From CAYPHA01 sp964410215 (GTDB lineage Bacteria > Calditrichota > Calditrichia > Calditrichales > CAYPHA01): DNA of 64,000 nt. Made by a program: the position numbers and the translations under genes. The notes beneath the pieces are model-generated. The model was not told where the DNA came from and did no database searches. It saw nothing but the letters and a program-made list of their open reading frames with translations. The stretch covers positions 1-64,000 of the forward strand of contig CAYPHA010000019.1 of assembly GCA_964410215.1 (NCBI GenBank). Direction: 5' to 3'. Below are positions 44,832-52,910 of the stretch, piece by piece (the first letter of the stretch is position 1; each line of letters opens with the position of its first letter).

Positions 44832-44915
44832 AATGCGTTATTAAACGTACATGGCTGCAAATACGGGTATATTCCCCCTGCGGCGTTCACTGTAATCCGA
44901 AGTAATTGACAGGTA

Positions 44916-45662
44916 TTATTTCCCGCCCGCAAGGTCAATAAAGGAGCCGGTACAAAAGGATGATTTATCGGAAAGCAGCCAGGAGACGGCCTGGGCGACT
45001 TCTTCCGGCTTACCGCCGCGATTCAGTGGAATTTTACTTTTTATACGATCCACCCGGCCGGGTTCACCTCCGGATGCGTGCAAATCCGTGTAAATATATC
45101 CCGGCCGGACTCCGTTTACACGGATTCCCTCACCGGCAACTTCCAGGGACAATCCCCGTGTCAGTGTATCGACAGCACCTTTTGACGCCGCGTAATCAAT
45201 GTATTCATTGGCCGAGCCGAGGCGCGCTGCAGCCGATGATACATTGACGATAGAACCGCCTCTGCCTCCCTTTTTAACAGACATTCTTTTTATGGCTTCC
45301 CGGCAGCAAAGAAAATATCCGGTCACATTGGTAGTAAGGACTTTGTTAACACGTTCAGCGGTCATAAACTCCAACCGCATCTGGGGAAGAAGAATGGCTG
45401 CATTGTTCACCAGCGCAGTGACCGGCCCCAGCGTTTCATCAATGGTTTTAAAAATACGCGTGACATCTTCTTCAATAGATATATCACCCTGAACAGCGAT
45501 GGCATTCACCCCGCATGCTTTTACTTTTTCAAGAACGTGTCCGGCCGCTGTTTTATTACGGTTATAATTTATGCAGATATTATATTGTTCGGAGGCCAGA
45601 AGTATTGCCGTGGCGGCTCCGATACCACGACTGGAACCGGTGATAAGAACTGTTTTTTCCAT
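44916..45662 (-). CDS. SDR-family NAD(P)-dependent oxidoreductase (FabG-like)
   Basis: 248 residues from the ATG at 45662 (GGAGG about ten bases upstream). Classical short-chain dehydrogenase features: TGSSRGIG nucleotide-binding loop, NNAA, catalytic Ser in NVSSAAA, YAASK with catalytic Tyr and Lys, GVRPGYIYTDL, and a C-terminal GSFIDLAGG. Asn-Arg residues after the second strand (NYNRNKT) suggest NADP. Likely a 3-oxoacyl or sugar/alcohol dehydrogenase; substrate not readable. It lies 72 bases downstream of transketolase and could be co-transcribed with it. Confidence 0.9.
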   Translation of the reverse strand: MEKTVLITGSSRGIGAATAILLASEQYNICINYNRNKTAAGHVLEKVKACGVNAIAVQGDISIEEDVTRIFKTIDETLGPVTALVNNAAILLPQMRLEFMTAERVNKVLTTNVTGYFLCCREAIKRMSVKKGGRGGSIVNVSSAAARLGSANEYIDYAASKGAVDTLTRGLSLEVAGEGIRVNGVRPGYIYTDLHASGGEPGRVDRIKSKIPLNRGGKPEEVAQAVSWLLSDKSSFCTGSFIDLAGGK

Positions 45663-45734
45663 AACTTTTGAACTCCTCCCTCTGTCATCCATTTTTTAAA
45701 CTGAACAGAAGATTCAGTTAATTAATCCGCGGTT

Positions 45735-47765
45735 TTAACGGGTATTGAGTGAATCCAAATAATTACTGATTTCCTCTGCAATCTGCCCTGCGGTAAAACC
45801 GAATTTTTCCTCGAGAACAGTATAAGGAGCCGACGCACCGAATCGATCTATCGTGATCTTTTTGAGCGGTAGTCCCAAATAGGGCTCCCATCCAAAGCCG
45901 GTTCCCGCTTCGACCACAGCCAGCGCATTGAGGCTTTCCGGCAAGACTTCACGCTTGTATGTATCCGGTTGCTGATCGAACAGTTCCTTTGAGGGAATTG
46001 AAACAACACGCACGGCATACCCGTTAGTTTCAAGTAATTTTTTTGCTTCAATGGAATTATACACTTCCGAACCACTGGCCAGTATGGCAAGTTCTGCGGG
46101 GCCATTTGTTTCAGAAGCAATGACATACGCACCCCGCTCAACCATCGATGCTTCAAAATGTGCCGGCCGGCTGATATGACGAACCGTCTGCCTGGTCAGT
46201 ATGAGGCAGGAAGGTCCATCTTTCCTGCGCAGGGCGACCGCCCAGCATAGCGCTGTTTCCAGTGCATCCGCAGGACGCAAAACAGTCATTCCGGGAATCA
46301 TACGTAAGGCATTTACATGCTCGACAGGCTGGTGTGTCGGTCCATCTTCGCCTACATATATACTGTCATGAGTAAATACATTGATATGATGTAGTTTCAT
46401 AATTGCTGCAAGCCGTAATGCCGGACGCATGTAATCGGAGAAAACCAGAAAAGTTGATCCAAACGGGATGAAGCCACCATAGAGAGCGATTCCGTTATTA
46501 ATGGACGCCATGGCATGTTCGCGTATACCAAAATGAAAATTCCTGCCCTCAAAATGGTTCTTTTGAACCGACGGAAATGCTTTCAGGCAGGTCTTTGTAG
46601 AAGGTTCCAGATCGGCCGATCCGCCGACAAATCCCGGCAGGATGTGGGCAATTTTCTGCATGATCTGACCGGAATAATTACGGGTTGCCGTCTCTTTATC
46701 GTTAAGTGATTTCAGTAACTGATCCTCAAGATCATCCGGCAGATGTTTTTCATACATGGCTTCTCGTTTAGATTCCAGATCCGGATTTTCCCGTTGCCAT
46801 AATCTATACACCTCCATCCATGATTCATACTTCGTTTTCAATTCAATTCGCCGGTCTGCAAAGATTTTTTTTACGTCTTCCGGCACAAAAAAATACTGAT
46901 CGGGATCAAATCCGAGTGCCTGTTTCGTGGCGGTCAATTCTTCCTGTCCGAGTGGTGCGCCGTGCGCCCCTGCACTGTCCTGCTTGTTGGGTGATCCGAA
47001 TCCGATATGGGTTTTAGCTATAATTAATGTTGGCCTTATCTCTTCCTGGTCCGCTTCATTCAGAGCGTGCTCTATCTGGTCTAAATCGTGTCCATCTATT
47101 TTAGTAATATGCCAGCCATAGGACTTGAAACGCATGGCCACATCTTCCGTGAAGGTGAGATTGCTTTCGCCTTCGATGGTGATCTTATTATCATCATAAA
47201 AATAAATCAGATTTCCCAACTGCAGATGACCGGCCAGCGATGCGGCTTCCGAGGCCACACCTTCCATCAAATCACCATCACTTACAATACCATAAATATG
47301 ATGGTTTCCAAAAAGCTGTCGACGAACCTTATTGAAACGGGCAGCGGTCATTTTAGCGGCAATGGCCATGCCGACGCCGTTCGCAAAACCCTGCCCAAGA
47401 GGACCGGTGGTGGTTTCAATGCCCGGCAGGCAACCGTATTCCGGATGCCCCGGCGTCCGGCTTCCCCATTGCCGGAAGTTTCTTAAATCATCCAGCTTCA
47501 CATCATAGCCACTCAGGTAGAGCATGGTATATAAGAGCATCGATCCATGGCCGGCGGATAGTATAAAACGGTCTCTGTTTATCCAATCCGGATCCTCCGG
47601 ATTAAAATTAAGAAATTTTGTCCATAATACGGCAGCGCAATCGGCCATCCCCATGGGCATACCCGGATGACCTGAATTGGCTTTCTGCACGGCATCGGCT
47701 GCAATAACGCGTATCGTATCCGCCGTCAATTTCAGAATATCTGTTTTATTCATTGTCTCGTTCAT
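45735..47765 (-). CDS. tkt: Transketolase
   Basis: 676 residues, the normal full length. It interconverts pentose phosphates and glycolytic sugars by transferring two-carbon units with thiamine diphosphate. GHPGMPMGMADCAAVLW, SAGHGSMLLYTMLYL, GPLGQGFANGVGMAIA, GDLMEGVASEAASLAG (ThDP motif GDG-type start), and in the second half FGIREHAMASINNGIA, DSIYVGEDGPTHQPVEH and LTRQTVRHI are all in place. The C-terminal domain ends with VEAGTGFGWEPYLG. SD AGGAAG lies upstream of the ATG. This is a housekeeping enzyme beside the secreted-hydrolase genes and could serve the pentose part of the imported sugars. Confidence 0.97.
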   Translation of the reverse strand: MNETMNKTDILKLTADTIRVIAADAVQKANSGHPGMPMGMADCAAVLWTKFLNFNPEDPDWINRDRFILSAGHGSMLLYTMLYLSGYDVKLDDLRNFRQWGSRTPGHPEYGCLPGIETTTGPLGQGFANGVGMAIAAKMTAARFNKVRRQLFGNHHIYGIVSDGDLMEGVASEAASLAGHLQLGNLIYFYDDNKITIEGESNLTFTEDVAMRFKSYGWHITKIDGHDLDQIEHALNEADQEEIRPTLIIAKTHIGFGSPNKQDSAGAHGAPLGQEELTATKQALGFDPDQYFFVPEDVKKIFADRRIELKTKYESWMEVYRLWQRENPDLESKREAMYEKHLPDDLEDQLLKSLNDKETATRNYSGQIMQKIAHILPGFVGGSADLEPSTKTCLKAFPSVQKNHFEGRNFHFGIREHAMASINNGIALYGGFIPFGSTFLVFSDYMRPALRLAAIMKLHHINVFTHDSIYVGEDGPTHQPVEHVNALRMIPGMTVLRPADALETALCWAVALRRKDGPSCLILTRQTVRHISRPAHFEASMVERGAYVIASETNGPAELAILASGSEVYNSIEAKKLLETNGYAVRVVSIPSKELFDQQPDTYKREVLPESLNALAVVEAGTGFGWEPYLGLPLKKITIDRFGASAPYTVLEEKFGFTAGQIAEEISNYLDSLNTR

Positions 47766-47865
47766 TATTATTCTTCCTGAATCAATTAAGATATTTCATA
47801 CTGCATGATTTGCGATTCTGAACAATTTTGACTGCATCAGGTATGAGGAGACTCGCAATACGTGA

Positions 47866-49713
47866 TTAGTCCTCATCAGGATTTTTTGTCAACTCAAACT
47901 GGTCAAATACAAAACCGTTATGATCAATGGCCTGTATCTCGCATATATTTTTGTAGATATTGGCAATCAGAAAATTATGATCACGGTATACTTTCCGGGT
48001 AAAGAACGAACGTGTCGGGGCAAAATCTTCAAGACTGCCCCCGCCCCCGCCGGTCTGCAGGTATACAACACCGTCAGCCAGATCCACGGTGTTATTCTTC
48101 AGCGGCCAGGTGCGTTCATAATCATGAATATGGCCATATATGCACATATCCAGATCATAAGTATCGTATAGTCGTACCAGCGGCTGCAAACTCTTGTCAC
48201 CGCGATCATATGGTCCGCTGTATGCATCGCCATAATCATCTTCATCCGATGAATAGGGCGGATGGTGATGCACGGCAAATTTCCAGGTGGCGTCGGATTG
48301 TTTTAACGCTTCTTCCAGCCATTTATACTGTTCGCTTCCCGGATCCACATCACGGTTGGTATCGATCAGGAAGAACTGGGCATTACCGTAAGAAAACGTA
48401 TAATAGTATTCCGGTTCGGGATTTGCCATATATTGATAATAGAAATCAGCGTCACCTTCATGATTTCCAAGAATGGAATAGATAGGAACGCGGCTCATCA
48501 ATTCGTGGGCGGGCGTAAGAAAATCATCGAGCCAGTGATCTTTTCGGCTGCCTGTACCAACCAGATCGCCGGCCAGAACGGCAAAATTCGGTCGTTCATC
48601 AAAGAGAAGCCCGGAAATGCGTCCCCATACATCGGGATTGCTCTGGGTGTCACTGAGAATACCAAATGCAAATGCGGTTTCTGTCTTAACCGCGGTCTGA
48701 AAACTGTACACTTTACTGCTTGATACTTCACCTTCTTCAGACTCAGAAAATATGCGGTAGAAATAATCGCTCTCCGGACTGAGACCGGTTAATTCCACTT
48801 CATGGAAGGTTTTAAATTCCCGATCCGCTTTCGAAGTATTAAAGGGAACCTCCGGCCCATATTCCACTTTCGCCGTAGCAGGTACCTTTGTTTCCCATAA
48901 GATCCTGATACTTGTGTCGGTGGCAAATTGCAGGTAAGGACCGACAAGAATATCCGAAGGCGGTGATACCTGAGGTGATGCGTTCGTTAATGCCGAAACG
49001 GTTCCTGCATGTTTCCTGATTTTATCGGCTGACAGCACCCGGTCATACACTTTGATTTCGCGCAGACTGGCATTGATACGGTTATATTCATTATCGTCAC
49101 GATAGGCACCTATCATAAACCAGGCCTTCTCCGGATAGAAAATATCGCCGCTCTGTTTTTCAGTCTTCCTTATCATTTCCCCGTTAATGTAAAGTTTCAT
49201 GCTGCGACCGTCATAGGTTCCGGTTACGTGGTACCACTGTCCCTCCACCGCTTCTTTTCCGGAATCCAGGTAGGTCAGATCACTGGTGGCGGTACTGGCA
49301 AGACTGAAATAGAATTCATCGCCATCCAGGCCTAATATCCAGCCCCTCTCAAAGCTGCCATTATCCTGAAATGCACCGATAATACCTTTCCAGGAACCAT
49401 TTTGCCTGAATCGTATAACAGCTTCCACCGATATTTCTTTTTCAGGTAATTCTACATCCTGAATATTATCGCTCAACTGCAACGCGTCAGAAATACCATC
49501 CAGCTCCATGTATTCCGAACTCTCATTCGTATAGAACACCGGTTTCCCCAGATGTCTGGCATTCAACCTGCCCTCAACGTCCCTGATCATTCCATTTTCC
49601 GTATTGGATTCTGTAAAGATCCAGTGGTATAGAGGCTCGCCGTTTTCACCGGCAAAGCCATTTAGACTATAACATAGAACAATTGCCAGGTATACCATTC
49701 GAAAACGCTGCAT
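47866..49713 (-). CDS. Secreted LamG plus purple-acid-phosphatase-like metallophosphoesterase
   Basis: 615 residues; signal peptide (MQRFRMVYLAIVLCYSLNGF). Residues about 25-240 are a LamG/concanavalin-like domain (SVEAVIRFRQNGSW, YHVTGTYDGRSMKLYING, REIKVYDRVLS). Residues about 255-345 are the fibronectin-like N-terminal domain of purple acid phosphatases (GPYLQFATDTSIRILWET, YFYRIFSES). The phosphoesterase core follows: GILSDTQ, LAGDLVGTG, GNHEGD, VHHHPPYSS and YGHIHDYERTW, with all metal motifs. Substrate: a phosphomonoester, probably broad. No sorting domain at the C-terminus. The upstream neighbour has the same domains in reversed order. SD AAGGAG. Confidence 0.88.
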   Translation of the reverse strand: MQRFRMVYLAIVLCYSLNGFAGENGEPLYHWIFTESNTENGMIRDVEGRLNARHLGKPVFYTNESSEYMELDGISDALQLSDNIQDVELPEKEISVEAVIRFRQNGSWKGIIGAFQDNGSFERGWILGLDGDEFYFSLASTATSDLTYLDSGKEAVEGQWYHVTGTYDGRSMKLYINGEMIRKTEKQSGDIFYPEKAWFMIGAYRDDNEYNRINASLREIKVYDRVLSADKIRKHAGTVSALTNASPQVSPPSDILVGPYLQFATDTSIRILWETKVPATAKVEYGPEVPFNTSKADREFKTFHEVELTGLSPESDYFYRIFSESEEGEVSSSKVYSFQTAVKTETAFAFGILSDTQSNPDVWGRISGLLFDERPNFAVLAGDLVGTGSRKDHWLDDFLTPAHELMSRVPIYSILGNHEGDADFYYQYMANPEPEYYYTFSYGNAQFFLIDTNRDVDPGSEQYKWLEEALKQSDATWKFAVHHHPPYSSDEDDYGDAYSGPYDRGDKSLQPLVRLYDTYDLDMCIYGHIHDYERTWPLKNNTVDLADGVVYLQTGGGGGSLEDFAPTRSFFTRKVYRDHNFLIANIYKNICEIQAIDHNGFVFDQFELTKNPDED

Positions 49714-49775
49714 AAAAACTCCTTTCTATTATATACATATCCGGCAGAAGAGTGATGGGGCTTTATTGACACATT

Positions 49776-52700
49776 CTACCGTATTAATGTAAGTTTGGTC
49801 AGCACAGTGCCCTTACCGGTTTTAAGTCTGCAAAAATAGATGCCGCTGGCAACCGGATTCCCATTATTATCGGTGCCTTTCCAAACAACCGTGTGCTGCC
49901 CCGCTTTATATATTTCATTCGTCACGAGATGGCGAATGCGTTTGCCCGTGATATCAAAAACAGCCAAATCAACCTCATGAGTAGCCGGTAGTTTAAAGGT
50001 GATATTGGTTTCCGGATTAAAGGGATTGGGATAGTTATGTATCAGCAGGGCTTCAACAGGCCTTATTTGCTCTTCTCCTATCGCCGTTACAGCCTCCCTG
50101 TGAAATCCTACTGCATATTCTCCAAATTCATCCTGTCCTTCCAGTTTGAAAAAGCAGTCCGATTTATTGTGCACGGCAATTTCAGAAACATCCTGCCATG
50201 CCTTTATAACTTCGCTTCTCTTAAAAAGTCGCAGGGAATCAGCCACTGGTTGGGCCGTGAAATCATTATAATAAAAATATAAATCAGCGGCCATATTACC
50301 AAATTCAAACACCCCCCAGTGGACCGGTTGTCGCACATAATCACCGTAAGCAAATTGCTCACCGTAAATAAGCGCACTGTCCTTATCTCCTATCTGGTAC
50401 AAACCAAGATAATTTGTATTACTGGTTAGCGTGGTTATTTCAGCGAGGAGATGTGTACCATCCTGACCGACTGAAGCCGAGGTCCCGGTTTTGAGCAGAA
50501 TTCCATCCCTGCCGACGGGTGCGCTGGAACTAATGATCTGCAGCGGCGAGATATCGATAAAATAAGCCGTATTATTTTCAGTTAAATCCGGCGCAGCCGT
50601 CATTGCCGTTTCATTGAATGACCAGGAACTGATTAAATCCTCGTATTCAGAATGCGTATCATTTATTTCTTTATGCATCCAGTTTTGTATGGCGGATTCA
50701 GAAAGCGCTGTTTTCCAGAGTCGGACAGCATCAAGCTCTCCATCCAGAATAAATTTCTCATTCTCATCGAGATAGGCGCCAATTGAGAAATAGCTATTGG
50801 TGTCATAAACGATATTACCACTCTGCTCGTTATTGGTCTGCGCAAGAATTCCATTTATATACAGACGCATCGTTACGCCGTCATAGGTGGCCGCCACATG
50901 ATACCATCGTCCGTATTCGAATTCGCCGGGAGATTCCATATAGGTCAGATCACCGTCGCCGTCATCGGCGCCTGTTGTGCTCAGTGCAAAGGAAAAACGA
51001 CGGTTGTAGTTGCCCAGAACCCATCCCTTTTCATATCCTCCGTTGTCCTGGAAAGCACCGATGTATCCGCCCCACGAGTGATGTGATTCCAGCTTAACCC
51101 ATGTTTCGACGGTCATGGCACGCACCGGCAGAAGGGCATCATTCAGTTGATCGGTGATTTCAAGATATCCGCCGTCCCGGCTGTTAAATGCAAGGGCATT
51201 ATTATGCGTTTCCGGCAAACTGAAGCCAGTTTCAATGATGTTCAACCGGGCTGTATCCGACCAGACGGACCATTGTAACTGCTGGTCCCGGTAACGTATC
51301 CGCCAGTAATACACACCCCCAAACTGAATATCTTCACTGGAAAGGGTATACATTTCAGGATCCATCCCGGCATTCTGATTAACAGGCTGCCAGTCCGGTG
51401 CTCCCGTATCGAGAAAATAGTCCTCAAAATCTCTTTTTATTTCGACCAGAGGCTTACTGAAATCGTCAGGATCTGCTGCGATCTGAATGTGTGAACTGAG
51501 GAAGGGAGAATTCCCTTTATAGGCATCTGCTCTTATTGAACAGGGCAGTGAAATGGAATCGCTAACTGTTAATGTTACGGGTTTATCAGGAGGAGGTGGC
51601 GGAATACGTTCATGCGTAAATGAATCGATCTTTACGTTATATAACGGCTTATCCGGATGTCCCATACTGAATGTTTCCACGGTACACAGACCGGTTTCGA
51701 TATTAACATCAAAAAGTACCCAGTGGTAGTGATCAAACGTCCTATGGTGTTCGTCATAATTATACCACAAATTCCGGCTCCAGCGGTCCAGCGATCCGCC
51801 GCCGCCGCCAACGACCATGATGCGCAACGCATCCTCAACCAGAGCGCCCCGTTCATAAGCATGCGTATGCCCGTTGATCAGGAAAAACGCTTTGGCATTA
51901 TCTGCCAGCAGGGGCGCAATCCGGTCGCTGACATAGGCGGTATTCCCCGGTGTCCAGACAGAACTCAGCGGCGGATGGTGACAGAATGTAAAAATCCAGT
52001 CGACGGTATCATCGGATTCGGCCTGATCCAGAACCTGTTCCAGCCATTCTATCTGCGTATCGTTGCGCCATTCCGAATTACTGTTCAGGGAAATAATCAG
52101 GAGACGACCAAGCCGGAACGAATAATAGGTTTCCCCTTCCGGACCTGCAAAATCATCGTATTTCATATACTGATAGTAGTAGGGACTTTCATTTTCATGA
52201 TTACCGATGGAGACCATGACCGGAATATACGGTGAGAGCGGAGCAATCGGTTTGAAATACTCACGCTGATACTGATCGAGAGCGCTTCCTGTACCCACGA
52301 TATCACCCACATTGAAAAACAGATCGATGGATTCATAAAAATCATCACCGTAACGATCGGTTAACTTATCCACCATGGCTGTAACGATCTCCGTGCCGGT
52401 TTCAAAGTAGGTTTGATTATCGCTTCGCACGATGAAACGGATATGGCCTTCCGCAGAACCCACCTCCGGGAATGTTTTAAAACGGCACACGGCGGATTCA
52501 TCGGAGTCAGTCTTTATCTGATAATCATAAAAGGTATGGGGTTGTAATCCATTCAACCGAACCGTATACCAGACATGTCCGTTGCCGATTGTTTCTGCTT
52601 CAGGAGCCATTTCCTCCGTCAGATAGCCATTTATTCCATATAATAAACGGGCCGTTTCATTTACGGATGATTCCCAGTTTATAATGACGGATGTATCCGT

Positions 52701-52784
52701 CGCTGTTTGAAGATAGGGTATAATTTCTGCCATCAGGGGAGAGGCCAGCAGAAAATGAATTAAAAAAGCAACTATCTTTTTCAT
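49776..52784 (-). CDS. Secreted purple-acid-phosphatase-like protein with LamG and NYPNPFNP sorting domain
   Basis: 1002 residues; signal peptide to about 20. The phosphatase half comes first: fibronectin-like PYLQTATDTSVIINWES, then FIVRSDNQTY, FFNVGDIVGTG, SIGNHENE, FCHHPPLSS and INGHTHAYERG. A beta-sandwich linker, a LamG domain (about 530-720: TVETWVKLESHHSW, YHVAATYDGVTMRLYING, DAVRLWKTALSE), further beta domains and the C-terminal sorting/FlgD-like domain follow (NYPNPFNPETNITFKLP, VVWKGTDNNGNPVASGIYFC). It is probably exported by a type IX-like route and displayed on the surface. With the gene at 47866 it forms a pair with permuted domain order. Confidence 0.88.
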   Translation of the reverse strand: MKKIVAFLIHFLLASPLMAEIIPYLQTATDTSVIINWESSVNETARLLYGINGYLTEEMAPEAETIGNGHVWYTVRLNGLQPHTFYDYQIKTDSDESAVCRFKTFPEVGSAEGHIRFIVRSDNQTYFETGTEIVTAMVDKLTDRYGDDFYESIDLFFNVGDIVGTGSALDQYQREYFKPIAPLSPYIPVMVSIGNHENESPYYYQYMKYDDFAGPEGETYYSFRLGRLLIISLNSNSEWRNDTQIEWLEQVLDQAESDDTVDWIFTFCHHPPLSSVWTPGNTAYVSDRIAPLLADNAKAFFLINGHTHAYERGALVEDALRIMVVGGGGGSLDRWSRNLWYNYDEHHRTFDHYHWVLFDVNIETGLCTVETFSMGHPDKPLYNVKIDSFTHERIPPPPPDKPVTLTVSDSISLPCSIRADAYKGNSPFLSSHIQIAADPDDFSKPLVEIKRDFEDYFLDTGAPDWQPVNQNAGMDPEMYTLSSEDIQFGGVYYWRIRYRDQQLQWSVWSDTARLNIIETGFSLPETHNNALAFNSRDGGYLEITDQLNDALLPVRAMTVETWVKLESHHSWGGYIGAFQDNGGYEKGWVLGNYNRRFSFALSTTGADDGDGDLTYMESPGEFEYGRWYHVAATYDGVTMRLYINGILAQTNNEQSGNIVYDTNSYFSIGAYLDENEKFILDGELDAVRLWKTALSESAIQNWMHKEINDTHSEYEDLISSWSFNETAMTAAPDLTENNTAYFIDISPLQIISSSAPVGRDGILLKTGTSASVGQDGTHLLAEITTLTSNTNYLGLYQIGDKDSALIYGEQFAYGDYVRQPVHWGVFEFGNMAADLYFYYNDFTAQPVADSLRLFKRSEVIKAWQDVSEIAVHNKSDCFFKLEGQDEFGEYAVGFHREAVTAIGEEQIRPVEALLIHNYPNPFNPETNITFKLPATHEVDLAVFDITGKRIRHLVTNEIYKAGQHTVVWKGTDNNGNPVASGIYFCRLKTGKGTVLTKLTLIR

Positions 52785-52800
52785 ACCAATTCCATTCCAT

Positions 52801-52831
52801 GAATAAAAGCCGCCCCGGGAACCGGGACGGC
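52801..52831 (-). terminator. Rho-independent terminator
   Basis: On the minus strand GCCGTCCCGG, loop TTC, CCGGGGCGGC (one G-U pair), then TTTTATTC. It lies downstream of the multi-LamG gene at 52911. Confidence 0.82.
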
Positions 52832-52910
52832 CTGCTATCTATCATAGCAATGCGATTCTGTGATAATCTGTATTCAAAACAGATAATTTATGCCTGCCGG
52901 AAATATTTCC

